Numbered from the stretch's first letter, positions 1 through 7,734 are shown. The stretch is 64,000 nucleotides of DNA from Deltaproteobacteria bacterium (GCA_021737785.1 JAIPDI010000022.1:1-64000); one strand, 5' to 3'. A program made the numbers and translations. Notes: generated by a model from the letters alone, not told the origin.

Positions 1-115
1 ATGGGACGGTATGTCCTTGCTGCCTTTCCGTAAACATTATTCGGAGCCCGGGGGCGGCCGCCGACCGATACGACCGCATTTTATTGCAGCTCTTGGGCAG
101 AGACCCCCACGGGCG
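1..115 (+). repeat. Dispersed repeat copy (partial at window edge)
   Basis: Positions 1-115 align by eye, with many substitutions, to 58748-58866. Shared blocks in the same order include CTTGCTGCCTTTCC, a GC-rich CCCGGGGGCGG-type palindrome, CATTTTA, CTTGGGC and AGACCCCCACG. The left part of this copy would lie outside the window. Short open frames in the two copies are also similar, so an ancient coding origin cannot be excluded. Confidence 0.5.
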
Positions 116-130
116 TCCTCTGGGACTTGG

Positions 131-170
131 GTGAAACCTTTTGGTTGCGGCCGTCAGGCCGCCTTAGGGC
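131..170 (-). repeat. REP-like hairpin repeat, copy 1
   Basis: On the minus strand this reads CCCTAAGG, then a stem GCGGCC-TGAC-GGCCGC, then AACCAAA and GGTTTCAC. The same order occurs on the plus strand at 20484-20524 and 58566-58600. It sits across the 3' end of the methyltransferase gene, where REP-type elements are often found. No RAYT-type transposase is in the window. Confidence 0.55.
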
Positions 171-691
171 TTTTCTGCGATGATGCCGGCGACGGCCCTC
201 CGGGTTTCCATGAGACCCTCATGGTACCGGAGACAGCGGAAATCACGAAACATATCCAGCAGCTCATTGTGCTCCAGCAGGTGGTCCCTGTTCCGGGGCC
301 TTCCGAACCGCGCCTGATCCACAATAAAGGTTTCGTACATCACCATCCCCCGTGGGTGGAGACCTTTTTTTATCTCGGGAATCAGGGGTCGGTGGAGGTA
401 GTTAAAGCAGATAATGAGGTCATAGGCTTCCGGCTCAATAACATAGCCGTCCTCCAGATCGGCCACACAAACCGCCAGGTTAACCCCGGCCTCTTTGGCG
501 GCCTTCAAGGCCCCGGCCGCGGCCTCCGGCGAAATATCGACCCCTTCCACCTCAAACCCGGCCCGCGCCAGAAAAACCGCATTGCGACCGTATCCCATGG
601 CGATGTCCAGGACCCGGCCCCTTGGCAAGAGATCCAGATGTTCCACCAGAAATCGGGCAGGGCCCATGGTTTTTTCTTCATGGTCGGTCAT
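164..691 (-). CDS. Class I SAM-dependent methyltransferase (TehB-like)
   Basis: Predicted 175-residue cytosolic methyltransferase of unknown substrate. The SAM-binding glycine-rich motif I is VLDIAMGYGRNAVFLA at about residues 27-42, followed by the acidic end of strand 2 (VEGVDIS), as in TehB/UbiE-like Rossmann methyltransferases. The reading frame is open far upstream, but the start is placed at the ATG whose first base is 691, because GTGGAGG lies 11 bases upstream and similarity begins there. It is the last gene of the minus-strand redox island. Its upstream neighbour is a gene remnant and a ferredoxin, so a redox role is only inferred. Confidence 0.8.
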   Translation of the reverse strand: MTDHEEKTMGPARFLVEHLDLLPRGRVLDIAMGYGRNAVFLARAGFEVEGVDISPEAAAGALKAAKEAGVNLAVCVADLEDGYVIEPEAYDLIICFNYLHRPLIPEIKKGLHPRGMVMYETFIVDQARFGRPRNRDHLLEHNELLDMFRDFRCLRYHEGLMETRRAVAGIIAEKP

Positions 692-759
692 ATGGGGCAG
701 TGCCTCCACCGCCGGACAAAAAAGCTGTTGAGCTGTTAAGCTGTTGAGTCCATCAGCGA

Positions 760-969
760 TCAGCTCATTGTCCCCGCTCCTTCCACCCGGGTCCGGTTCA
801 GCTGTTCCAAAGCATCGCCGCCCAGGGTCCCTGATTCGTAAAACAGAAGGGCTTCCGATGGCGCCTGCCGGACCGAATGACCCCCGAATTCCCTCCTGAG
901 GACCGCCACCATCTTGTCGGAAAAAGACACCTGGTTTCGTGAACGCAGTCGACGCAATACCCTTCGCCC
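760..969 (-). pseudogene. Remnant resembling the C-terminus of 6-phosphogluconate dehydrogenase
   Basis: Directly after the ferredoxin stop codon, and in the same frame, a stretch reads RRLRSRNQVSFSDKMVAVLR followed by REFGGHSV. This closely resembles the C-terminal end of short-type 6-phosphogluconate dehydrogenases (RFRSR...FxDKxLxALRxQFGGH). There is no start codon of its own with a ribosome site, and the rest of that enzyme is absent upstream. I read it as a decayed gene end left by a deletion. The roughly 35 residues after GGH are not recognised. Confidence 0.4.
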
Positions 970-1170
970 TCAGTCCCCCTGTTCCCATGTAATACAATCT
1001 TTGGGACAGCAACTCATGGCCTCCCGAATCTCGTCTTCAGGGTATCGGGGAAGTTCTCGAATTTCAATGATGCCGGACACTTCATTTTTCCAGAACACCG
1101 AAGGGCAGAGTTCCAGGCACGTTCCGCAATCAGAGCACTCGCGGATGTCTATGACCGGAACCCTTCTCAT
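970..1170 (-). CDS. Small [4Fe-4S] ferredoxin
   Basis: A 66-residue electron carrier. Cysteines 12, 15, 18 and 22 form a CX2CX2CX3C-P group, and a second set at 54, 55 and 59 includes the CP pair typical of the fourth ligand. The protein is most like single-cluster [4Fe-4S] ferredoxins, but with extra cysteines. The start at 1170 is chosen because AGGGAA precedes it at normal distance. A longer frame starts at 1221 without a good site. It follows the flavodiiron gene by about 200 bases on the same strand and could donate electrons within this island. Confidence 0.85.
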   Translation of the reverse strand: MRRVPVIDIRECSDCGTCLELCPSVFWKNEVSGIIEIRELPRYPEDEIREAMSCCPKDCITWEQGD

Positions 1171-1368
1171 GTCTGTATTCCCTATTTGATCCCGAATGGA
1201 ACGAATTAAACGAGTGGACAAAGAAAGAGGCCAACCGGCGTTGCCCGGGTTCCCAAAAACAGCTTCGTGGGCACGAGAGGCAATGCGATTCCGGGCCCCT
1301 GATGCTGGGGATGCGGGTCTATTAGATTTTCCCCCCAGCCTCAGGCCTTATGCCTTGCACCTGACGCC

Positions 1369-2553
1369 TCACTCAGGCAACGCCGCCGCGATCTTCTTCG
1401 CTAATTCACGACATGCTTCCAGGTCTTTCTCATCCGGAACATATTGGATTCTGATACCCGGCGTAACCATGTCAACACCCATCTCTTCCAGTTCTCGGGT
1501 GACCAGCTTGACGGCCTCACCGCTCCAGCCGTAGGAACCAAAGGCGGCCCCCACCTTGTTCTTCGGTTTGAGACCCTTCAGATAGGTCAAAAAATCGCTG
1601 ACCGTGGGAAAGAGTCCGTTATTGAGGGTGGGAGATCCCACTACTACCGCGCCCGCGTCCAGGACCTCGGTGATGACGTCGCTACGATGATCGGCCCTCA
1701 GATGAAAGGGTCGGGCATCCACCCCCGCTTCCCCTAACCCGTTGATGATGGCGTCGGCCATGGCCTCGGTGCTGTGCCACATGGTATCGTAGACAACCAC
1801 CGCCTTTCTCTTGGGTTTCTGCTCGCTCCATTCCACATAGGCCTTGATGATCTTCGAGGGATCCGTGCGCCAGATAATCCCGTGATCGGGACAGATCATA
1901 TCAATGGCGAGTCCCATCTCGGTCACCTTATTGACCAGCTTGAGAATCAGCGGTGAGTAGAGGAGAAGAATATTGGCGAAGTACTTTTTTGCATGGGGCA
2001 TGATGGCATCGCCGACCTGGTCGTCAAACCTCTCCAGCCCTGCATAGTGCTGGCCGAACCCGTCGCTGGAGAAGAGGATATTATCCCCATTTACATAGGT
2101 AAACATGCTGTCGGGCCAGTGGAGCATCCGGGTCTCCATGAACGTAAGGGTCCGCTTGCCCAGGTTGAGTTCCCCGCCGTCTTCCACCGGCTGATAATTC
2201 CATGACTGTGGAAAATGCCTGGAGAGATTCTTGTGCCCCATCTTGGAGCAGTAGAGGGGCTTATCCTCCCCAACTTTGTGCATGACCCTGGGGAGCCCGC
2301 CGGAATGATCCATCTCTGTATGGTTGCTGATCACATAGTCGATCTTTTTGGGATCAACGATTTGGCCGATATTGGCCAGCAGTTCATCAGCGAACGGCTT
2401 CTTGACCGTATCGATCAGGGTGATTTTGTCATCCATGATCAGGTAGGCGTTATAGGTGCTTCCCTGATAGGTGGAATATCCATGAAAGTCCCGAATATTC
2501 CAGTCGATGGCGCCCACCCAGTAAATCCCTTCAGCGATCTCGACCGGTTTCAT
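1369..2553 (-). CDS. fprA: Flavodiiron protein (rubredoxin:oxygen oxidoreductase)
   Basis: 394 residues, the normal length for a class A flavodiiron protein, which reduces O2 to water (or NO to N2O) with electrons from rubredoxin in the cytoplasm. The N-terminal metallo-beta-lactamase-like domain carries the di-iron ligands H78-x-E80-x-D82-H83, H145, D164 and H224. From about residue 250 there is a flavodoxin domain (VVVYDTMWHSTEAMA). A rubredoxin gene ends 3 bases upstream, so donor and oxidase are surely co-translated. All expected ligands are present, so the enzyme should be active. Confidence 0.95.
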   Translation of the reverse strand: MKPVEIAEGIYWVGAIDWNIRDFHGYSTYQGSTYNAYLIMDDKITLIDTVKKPFADELLANIGQIVDPKKIDYVISNHTEMDHSGGLPRVMHKVGEDKPLYCSKMGHKNLSRHFPQSWNYQPVEDGGELNLGKRTLTFMETRMLHWPDSMFTYVNGDNILFSSDGFGQHYAGLERFDDQVGDAIMPHAKKYFANILLLYSPLILKLVNKVTEMGLAIDMICPDHGIIWRTDPSKIIKAYVEWSEQKPKRKAVVVYDTMWHSTEAMADAIINGLGEAGVDARPFHLRADHRSDVITEVLDAGAVVVGSPTLNNGLFPTVSDFLTYLKGLKPKNKVGAAFGSYGWSGEAVKLVTRELEEMGVDMVTPGIRIQYVPDEKDLEACRELAKKIAAALPE

Positions 2554-2556
2554 CGC

Positions 2557-2715
2557 TTACTCCTTTCCGAACATATCCTTTGTGGCTCCGCAGACCGGAC
2601 AGGTCCAGTCATCCGGAAGGGACTCAAATGCCGTCCCCGGTTCGATTCCGTTATCCGGATCGCCGTCTTGAGGGTCATAAACATAGCCGCATACGGAACA
2701 TACCCATTTATCCAT
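2557..2715 (-). CDS. Rubredoxin
   Basis: A 52-residue protein too short for routine gene calling by length. It begins [15 protein letters not shown] and ends in [14 protein letters not shown]. The two CXXCG knuckles (C6/C9 and C39/C42) hold one Fe(SCys)4 site. GGGGAGG lies 9 bases before the ATG. It is immediately upstream of the flavodiiron gene and is its likely electron donor, as in the Desulfovibrio rub-roo pair. The sequence is complete with all four ligands. Confidence 0.95.
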   Translation of the reverse strand: MDKWVCSVCGYVYDPQDGDPDNGIEPGTAFESLPDDWTCPVCGATKDMFGKE

Positions 2716-2820
2716 AACTCTTATCCTCCCCTTAAATGATTAATGGTTTAGTGCCTTATCGCCAGATCTTCTGTCACAAAAAACAAGAAGATGATTGTGA
2801 GAGGGTGATGTCTTTAATTT

Positions 2821-2898
2821 GGAATAATGGAAGTATGGAATGATGGAATAATGGGTCCTTTCCCAACCTTCCATTATTCCAGTATTCCAACATTCCAG
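2821..2898. repeat. Short 8-bp repeat array arranged as an inverted repeat
   Basis: Units of the type GGAATAAT/GGAAGTAT run on the plus strand at 2821-2854. The complementary form (ATTCCAGT, ATTCCAAC) follows at 2861-2898, so the two halves can fold on each other. The gap of about 330 bases between the rubredoxin and the ISF-ArsC gene is otherwise filled by a dispersed repeat. I find no clear promoter. Confidence 0.7.
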
Positions 2899-2968
2899 AT
2901 GTCTGGCAACATCGAACCCCCTTGATAATAGGAAGTCAATCGAGAACCACTTTGGTTGCGGGTATCCG
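2856..2968 (-). repeat. Dispersed repeat of about 112 bp, copy A
   Basis: The reverse complement of this segment matches 17455-17566 over its whole length with only scattered substitutions. The match includes CCGCAACCAAAGTGG, TATCAAGGGGGTTCGATG and CAGACATCTGGAATG, then the GGAAT array. The two copies lie about 14.5 kb apart in opposite orientation. No open reading frame is carried. Confidence 0.8.
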
Positions 2969-3044
2969 CGTTAGTCTTTTCTTTCTGATAAAAGCTTTCG
3001 CTGAGTGTTCGGCCAATTTTCAAATGGCTGAGGTGTCATACGCT

Positions 3045-4013
3045 TTATGATATGGTTTTCAGGAGATTCAATACCCGTTGTTCAATGGCATCCCTCGTCT
3101 GCCGCATAAAGGAAATCGGTTGGCCGGCCGGATCTTCCAACCCCCATTCTTCCACCGGAATGCCGGGAAACAGAGGGCAGGCATCCTCACACCCCATGGA
3201 AATCACCAGATCAGGCTTTCCGTTAAATGGGATATCGGATAGGGATGCGGGCCTGCGGAAGGCCATGTCCAGGCCTTTTTCCGCCATGACCGTCACCATG
3301 AGCGGGTTGACTTCCCCTGCCGGCGCTGATCCTGCGCTGAAGCTCTCTACCCGGTCCCCGGCATGGTACTGGGCAAAGGCGCCGGCCATCTGGCTCCGGC
3401 AGGCGTTTTCCGTGCACACGAAAAGGATTTTCTTTCTGTTCAGCCGGGGCGATATCAGCTCCCTGGCCTTTTCCGCCGCATCATCCAGGGCCGTAGGATG
3501 GGTCTGGATGTCTCCCAGATGTTCGATCTGTCGATATCCGAGGCTTCCCTCAAAGGTCGCACCGACCGCGTCAAAGAAGTATTTGGCCGTCAAAATGGTG
3601 CCTTCGAAGAGATTCTTTCCCCTTGTGGCGCCGACGGCGAGCAGATATCCCTGTCGCCATTTTCTGCCGGGGTCCTCCAGCCCAAGGGCGTATTTTCTTG
3701 ACCAGAGGGTCTGGGACCGGTCGATCAATGCCTTCATCTGGGCCGTGGGTCCGTAGAAAAAGATGGGCGTTGCCATGACCACGATGTCGGCCTGCCTCAA
3801 AAGGGGGTAAATCTGCTGCATGTCGTCATCCATCGGACAGAACCCTTTTTTTTCACAGTTGCCGCATTCCTGACATGGGGTAATTTTCTTCTTTGCGACG
3901 TTCACCAATTCCGTACGGGCCCCGAGTTTTGTCGCCTCTTCGAGAAAGGCCGAAAGCAACAGCGCGGAGTTTCCCTTGATTCTGGGGCTTCCCTGTAATC
4001 CAAGCACAAACAT
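3045..4013 (-). CDS. Fusion of iron-sulfur flavoprotein and LMW-phosphatase-type arsenate reductase
   Basis: 322 residues with two domains. Residues 1-190 are an NADPH-dependent FMN-reductase/ISF fold (GSPRIKGNSALLL phosphate loop) with the compact cluster motif C47-X2-C50-X2-C53-X5-C59 of iron-sulfur flavoproteins. Residues 193-322 are an LMW protein tyrosine phosphatase/ArsC domain with the P-loop C200-TENACRS (CX5R) and candidate resolving cysteines C275 and C279 in MGCEDACP. The layout suggests that electrons from the flavin/Fe-S domain may reduce the ArsC disulfide in cis. No ars operon is nearby, so arsenate as substrate is inferred. The reading frame is continuous through the linker. 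Confidence 0.88.
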   Translation of the reverse strand: MFVLGLQGSPRIKGNSALLLSAFLEEATKLGARTELVNVAKKKITPCQECGNCEKKGFCPMDDDMQQIYPLLRQADIVVMATPIFFYGPTAQMKALIDRSQTLWSRKYALGLEDPGRKWRQGYLLAVGATRGKNLFEGTILTAKYFFDAVGATFEGSLGYRQIEHLGDIQTHPTALDDAAEKARELISPRLNRKKILFVCTENACRSQMAGAFAQYHAGDRVESFSAGSAPAGEVNPLMVTVMAEKGLDMAFRRPASLSDIPFNGKPDLVISMGCEDACPLFPGIPVEEWGLEDPAGQPISFMRQTRDAIEQRVLNLLKTIS

Positions 4014-4098
4014 CTATATAGCCCTTTCACATAAAGTTTCCAGGGTTGGACGGTTCAAGGCCTGAGAAGGTTTTCTCTCAAACCCTCCCTGCTTCAAA

Positions 4099-4425
4099 TC
4101 AGAAGGGAGACGGCCGTCTCTCGGGGACATAGACATGGGGAGAGGTCTCTTCGTTCCATTCCTTGGAAACATAGAGATTACAGTAGCAGCTCCCGTATTC
4201 CTTCACATCGTCTTCCCTGTAAATGCATGGGCAGAGGATATCCCGGTCTTTTTCCCGATCCCCTGACGCCAGCCGGCATGGGCAGCACATATAACCGTAT
4301 CGCTGCTTATTGACCAAAAGCCCGTCAAGGAGTTCATATACCCTCTCCTTGTCCTTGTTGAACAGGTATCCCTTGGGCTCCTGTGCCTTTTTTAACGCCT
4401 GATAGAGCGCTTCCACTTCGTTCAT
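4099..4425 (-). CDS. Ferredoxin-thioredoxin reductase catalytic-subunit-like protein
   Basis: 108 residues. Cysteine pairs C48-P-C50, C65-P-C67 and C80-Y-C82 match the CPC/CPC/CxC signature of FTR catalytic subunits, which use a [4Fe-4S] cluster and an adjacent disulfide to reduce thioredoxin-like partners with ferredoxin. The spacings are longer than in the plant enzyme, as in other anaerobe homologues. The ATG overlaps the stop of the upstream glutaredoxin-like gene by 4 bases (ATGA), so the two are translationally coupled and that protein is the likely substrate. There is no separate variable subunit. Confidence 0.88.
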   Translation of the reverse strand: MNEVEALYQALKKAQEPKGYLFNKDKERVYELLDGLLVNKQRYGYMCCPCRLASGDREKDRDILCPCIYREDDVKEYGSCYCNLYVSKEWNEETSPHVYVPERRPSPF

Positions 4426-4673
4426 AGCCCCAGTGCCTCCCTGATTTCATCCTCCTTGTACCCGACAATGACCTTTCCTCCGATGATAATGGTGGGAAAA
4501 GAGCAGTTCGGATTCCATTTCTTGACATCTTCCAGTATGGCTGCCCGTTCCTCTCCTTCGAGCAGATCCACATCCGTAAATTCATATTCCACTTGGCACT
4601 CATTCAAAAGCTTCTTGGTTGCCTTGCAATGGCCGCAGGTGCTCAGTGAATACATTTTTACCGGATAATCCAT
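4422..4673 (-). CDS. Glutaredoxin-like redoxin (CGHC)
   Basis: 83 residues with a thioredoxin fold. The N-terminal active site is C13-G-H-C16, and the cis-proline segment is SFPTIII near residue 58. Its size and the GYKEDEIREALGL end fit the glutaredoxin/NrdH-like family. The unusual CGHC site (instead of CPYC) and the overlap with the FTR-like gene suggest that it is reduced by ferredoxin through FTR rather than by glutathione. The target proteins are unknown. Confidence 0.9.
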   Translation of the reverse strand: MDYPVKMYSLSTCGHCKATKKLLNECQVEYEFTDVDLLEGEERAAILEDVKKWNPNCSFPTIIIGGKVIVGYKEDEIREALGL

Positions 4674-4840
4674 TCAAAACCCCCTGTTCGTGTTTTTATT
4701 TGTTGTCCCGCCGGCGGAAAACCATTGCGACCCCCTGATAATCCGAAAAAACTATCGTATTTCCCAATGGTCGACAATGGGGCAAAAACAGTATTTCGAA
4801 AGATAAGAGACCTTAGCATTCTTCATATGAAGACGACCCC

Positions 4841-5077
4841 CTATTTTTCGTTCGGCTTTTCCTGCGCGCAGGCCGGAACCGTATCGGACTCGGCACGGGA
4901 AGCGTCCCGCGCCCTCTTCCATTGAAGATACGCCCCATGTGTCAAACCGACCCCCGGTTGCGGGGATCCGGCCGCATGATCGCCTTTTCTGCAGATGCGG
5001 CATCTGACCTTACTGCACATCTGGCATTGGACGCAGTCCGGGCATCGGGCCCTGCAGAGAGGATTCGGAGGGGCCAT
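4841..5077 (-). CDS. Small cysteine-rich protein, unknown function
   Basis: A 78-residue frame beginning MAPPNPLCRARCPDC and carrying about eight cysteines within the first 35 residues (CxxC and CxxxC pairs), then a cysteine-poor tail. It starts about 20 bases after the thioredoxin 2 stop codon on the same strand, and the ATG has GGGA 13 bases upstream. The clustered CxxC pairs suggest metal binding (zinc or iron). I do not recognise the family. It could be a non-coding stretch, so the call is tentative. Confidence 0.5.
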   Translation of the reverse strand: MAPPNPLCRARCPDCVQCQMCSKVRCRICRKGDHAAGSPQPGVGLTHGAYLQWKRARDASRAESDTVPACAQEKPNEK

Positions 5078-5096
5078 ATTCAATTGTCTGTCCCTT

Positions 5097-5546
5097 TCAG
5101 AGGATCGATTGGAGGCGCTGTTCGATCTCCTGTTTTGGAAGCGCGCCGACCATGGTGTTCACCAGTTCACCTCTGTTGAACAGGAGCATGGTCGGAATGC
5201 TCCGGATAGAATAACGCGACGCGATTTGCGGATTTTCATCCACGTTCAGCTTGACGATTTTGACCCGGCCCTGATACTCGCGGGCCAGTTGTTCAAGCAC
5301 CGGACCGACCATGCGGCAGGGTCCACACCATGGGGCCCAGCAATCCACAAGGACCGGAATGGCGCCGGACAGGACCTCCGAATCAAACGTGTTGTCCGTG
5401 ATGTCAACAGGCGTGTCAGGGTCCTGTCCCAAGGACAGGGGCGATTTACATCTGCCGCATACCGGCCTCTCTTGCATCCGGCTCCTGGGGACCCGGTTCT
5501 TGGCGCCGCAGTGACCGCATCTTACAATGACGCTGTCCTGATCCAT
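5097..5546 (-). CDS. trxC: Thioredoxin 2 (zinc-finger thioredoxin)
   Basis: 149 residues. An N-terminal zinc-binding module has C10-x2-C13 and C30-x2-C33, as in TrxC. The thioredoxin domain follows with active site W73-C74-G-P-C77 and the cis-proline loop SIPTMLLF. It reduces protein disulfides in the cytoplasm and is oxidative-stress linked in other bacteria. A rubredoxin gene ends 20 bases upstream on the same strand, so the pair is probably one transcript. Confidence 0.95.
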   Translation of the reverse strand: MDQDSVIVRCGHCGAKNRVPRSRMQERPVCGRCKSPLSLGQDPDTPVDITDNTFDSEVLSGAIPVLVDCWAPWCGPCRMVGPVLEQLAREYQGRVKIVKLNVDENPQIASRYSIRSIPTMLLFNRGELVNTMVGALPKQEIEQRLQSIL

Positions 5547-5566
5547 GACTTTTTCCTTACCGATAT

Positions 5567-5728
5567 TTATGCTTCTTTCTCAAACAGCTCTTTGTCAGCC
5601 CCGCAGACCGGGCAGACCCAGTCATCCGGGAGGTCATCGAATGTCGTCCCCGCGGCAATGCCGTTATCCGGGTCCCCTTCTTCCGGGTCATACACATACC
5701 CGCATACCGAACAGACATATTTATCCAT
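5567..5728 (-). CDS. Rubredoxin
   Basis: A 53-residue protein beginning [18 protein letters not shown] and ending [15 protein letters not shown]. All four iron-ligating cysteines are present (CX2C near residues 6-9 and 39-42). It is very similar to the rubredoxin at 2557-2715, so the two are recent paralogues or under similar constraint. It lies between flavodoxin and thioredoxin 2 genes on the same strand. Confidence 0.95.
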   Translation of the reverse strand: MDKYVCSVCGYVYDPEEGDPDNGIAAGTTFDDLPDDWVCPVCGADKELFEKEA

Positions 5729-5845
5729 TGTTTTTTCTCCCATGTCTATGGACCCGGTGCATTCCGGGTAACATCAATCTCTTTTCCTCATTCGGGGCAA
5801 TGCTGCAGCATGGCAGCCATGTTTATTGCCCATCCAAGAACCGGA

Positions 5846-6286
5846 CTACGATACGGTCATCTTCTTGCACACATCTCGACCGTAATCCTGGGCCATCTGA
5901 ATGCCGCCTCCCAGAGATGCGGATTTCAGCCTCAACGGCCCCGATACCATCTCCATCTTCAGGATATTCTTCATCGTATCAAAGATGCGTCCAGGGGCCT
6001 CGCCGCTCCAGCCGAAGGCACCGAAAGCGGCCCCCACCTTTCCTTCCAGGCCGGCCTTATCGGCCAGGAAGAGCATGGTTTTCATCGCCTGCATCATCTC
6101 CCCGTGATACGTCGGCGACCCGAACACATATGCATCATATCCTGCCAGATCTTCAGCCTTGGTCACCCCGGTGACATTAAGCAGGGTGGCCTCACCTCCG
6201 CTGATGCGGATGCCTTCAGCGATCAGATCGCCGATCTTCTCTGTGGCACCCGTCCTTGAAGCATAGACAATTAATGCCTTGGACAT
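5846..6286 (-). CDS. Flavodoxin
   Basis: A 146-residue FMN-binding electron carrier. It has the phosphate loop YASRTGATEKI near residues 8-18, the 50s-loop region SPTYHGEMM and the 90s-loop region GAFGWSGEA. Length and single-domain form fit short-chain flavodoxins, and it resembles the flavodoxin half of the flavodiiron protein. The start at 6286 has GGGAGATGCGAA before it; a longer frame from 6313 runs over the upstream stop region. It is adjacent to small zinc-ribbon genes. Confidence 0.9.
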   Translation of the reverse strand: MSKALIVYASRTGATEKIGDLIAEGIRISGGEATLLNVTGVTKAEDLAGYDAYVFGSPTYHGEMMQAMKTMLFLADKAGLEGKVGAAFGAFGWSGEAPGRIFDTMKNILKMEMVSGPLRLKSASLGGGIQMAQDYGRDVCKKMTVS

Positions 6287-6299
6287 TTCGCATCTCCCT

Positions 6300-6482
6300 T
6301 TAGTTCTCTTCAACCTCTTCGACGGTTCCTTTATGCCTGGTTCCGCAGAGGGGACAAAGGATCTCTATTTCCTTTTCATCTCCGATAAACTTCTCCCGCA
6401 GTTTCTCCGGGCCCAGAAAGCTGACATCCCCGCAGGCGCACTGGGGGCACTCAGCCCTTACACGATATTTTTTCTTGGACAT
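6300..6482 (-). CDS. Small zinc-ribbon protein
   Basis: A 60-residue acidic protein with CPQCAC near the N-terminus and CPLCGTRH near the C-terminus, a likely four-cysteine zinc or iron site. A good ribosome site (GGAGGTGGTATT) precedes the ATG. It ends 13 bases before the flavodoxin start, so it is in the same operon. Function unknown; its place among rubredoxin-like genes suggests a redox or metal-handling role. Confidence 0.75.
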   Translation of the reverse strand: MSKKKYRVRAECPQCACGDVSFLGPEKLREKFIGDEKEIEILCPLCGTRHKGTVEEVEEN

Positions 6483-6512
6483 AATACCACCTCCTTAACA
6501 TATTTTGGTTTA

Positions 6513-6665
6513 CTAGAGCCTTGGGTCCTGACCGGTTTTTCCACAGTCGGGGATATAGCAGGTTGTATCCACAAACTCGCATTTCTTCTTGCACATGGGA
6601 CATGTCTCGGGCGGCACATCCTCTTTGACAAGATAACCGCATTCCTTGCACTTCCACTCTGCCAT
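6513..6665 (-). CDS. Rubredoxin-like small protein
   Basis: A 50-residue protein beginning MAEWKCKECGYLVKED with a second CPMCKKKC pair, then a short tail with two more cysteines (TCYIPDCG). The first half is a rubredoxin/rubrerythrin-type iron knuckle, while the tail cysteines are extra. GGAGG lies 9 bases before the ATG. It is 30 bases upstream of the zinc-ribbon gene on the same strand. Confidence 0.85.
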   Translation of the reverse strand: MAEWKCKECGYLVKEDVPPETCPMCKKKCEFVDTTCYIPDCGKTGQDPRL

Positions 6666-6789
6666 GGTGATCTACCTCCTTTTCGATCTGGTTAGGGAGG
6701 CCTGCCTGCCGGATTCCTGAATCGCCTTCTGGAAATCCAATCCAGAGGATCGAGACGGGTCGACCCGCCTTCATCCAAACCCGCACAGG

Positions 6790-7260
6790 CTAACGTATGC
6801 CTCGTGAATAATTGACCATCATCGCCCGGTGCTTCCGGGTCTCCGAATCGATCCGGTTGAGCCTTTTGGTAATTTCCGGATCATTGGCCTTGATCTTCTT
6901 CAAAAAATTCGCCTCGTCGATTTCGATCTCTATGGTTGCGCCAAACGAATAGGCCCGGCTCTCAGAGACATTCGACTTCTTTATGTCTTCAAGGAGCATG
7001 TTTAATTTTTGGACAATCCCCTTCAGAGTTTCCAGATCCGTATCGATCTCGATATGAAATGAGTCATCGACCCTCGCCCTCTCACGGATATCATTGAAGA
7101 TCTTCTCGTGGACCCGTTCCTCTTCCATGATCGTGTTCCAGAACCGCCTCACAGGGGGCGTGAATGCCTCCTGCTTGGAGAGGTATTCGTAAACCCTGGC
7201 GATCCCTCCTTCAATTTTTGCCAGATTGGCCAACAAGTTGTCCGATTCACGCGATAACAT
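6790..7260 (-). CDS. Ferritin-like (rubrerythrin-type) four-helix protein
   Basis: A 156-residue, strongly helical protein. EGGIARVYEYLSKQEAF near residues 17-33, MEEERVHEKIF near residues 45-55 and a later IEIEIDEANF segment resemble the ExxH helices of ferritin-like di-iron proteins. There is no rubredoxin domain. The start at 7260 is preferred because GGAGG is 7 bases upstream of it. It lies between desulfoferrodoxin and rubredoxin-like genes. Di-iron binding is plausible, but I cannot assign every ligand. Confidence 0.65.
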   Translation of the reverse strand: MLSRESDNLLANLAKIEGGIARVYEYLSKQEAFTPPVRRFWNTIMEEERVHEKIFNDIRERARVDDSFHIEIDTDLETLKGIVQKLNMLLEDIKKSNVSESRAYSFGATIEIEIDEANFLKKIKANDPEITKRLNRIDSETRKHRAMMVNYSRGIR

Positions 7261-7359
7261 AGCCATTCCTCCGTCACCCCTCCGCGGCCCGATGGTAAGC
7301 ACATTTCCCCTTTACAATGTTACAGCCGTTCAGGGATTTGGCAGACCATTACGCGCTGA

Positions 7360-7734
7360 CTATCCTTTCCAGAGGCCGTGGATGTTGCAATAGGCCCTGG
7401 CCGTGACTGCCGACGGGCTGGCAGGGAAGAGGGCTTCCGGAGCATCGCCGGGATTCAGGAACTGCCGATAGGCCTTGCCGTCGGCAATGATCTCTATCCA
7501 TTCGATGAAGTGTTTCTCCTCCATGGGATGGGCCACCTTCCCCACCTTCACTTTGACGCCGTCTGCGCCCATTTCCATCACCGGAACATGTTTTTCCTTA
7601 GCGGCGTCCACGGTATTTTCCTTCTGAAGCACCATCGGTTTGCCGCAGCATACCAATTCACCCTTCCCCCCGTGGACCACCTCCACGATATTGCCGCATA
7701 CCTCGCATTTGTAAATCTCAAGTCTTTGTGCCAT
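7360..7734 (-). CDS. dfx: Desulfoferrodoxin (superoxide reductase)
   Basis: 124 residues, the usual size for a 2Fe superoxide reductase, which converts superoxide to peroxide without making O2. Centre I ligands C10, C13, C29 and C30 form the desulforedoxin domain. Centre II ligands H49, H69, H75, C116 and H119 are all present ([20 protein letters not shown]). K48 next to H49 matches the conserved catalytic lysine. AAGGAGG precedes the ATG at 7734. The peroxide formed can be handled by the rubrerythrin encoded next to it. Confidence 0.97.
   Translation of the reverse strand: MAQRLEIYKCEVCGNIVEVVHGGKGELVCCGKPMVLQKENTVDAAKEKHVPVMEMGADGVKVKVGKVAHPMEEKHFIEWIEIIADGKAYRQFLNPGDAPEALFPASPSAVTARAYCNIHGLWKG

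Noticed and set aside
692-1012. N-terminal extension of the methyltransferase frame
   Set aside because: It overlaps the ferredoxin end and the enzyme relic in another frame and lacks similarity; a good ribosome site supports the start at 691.
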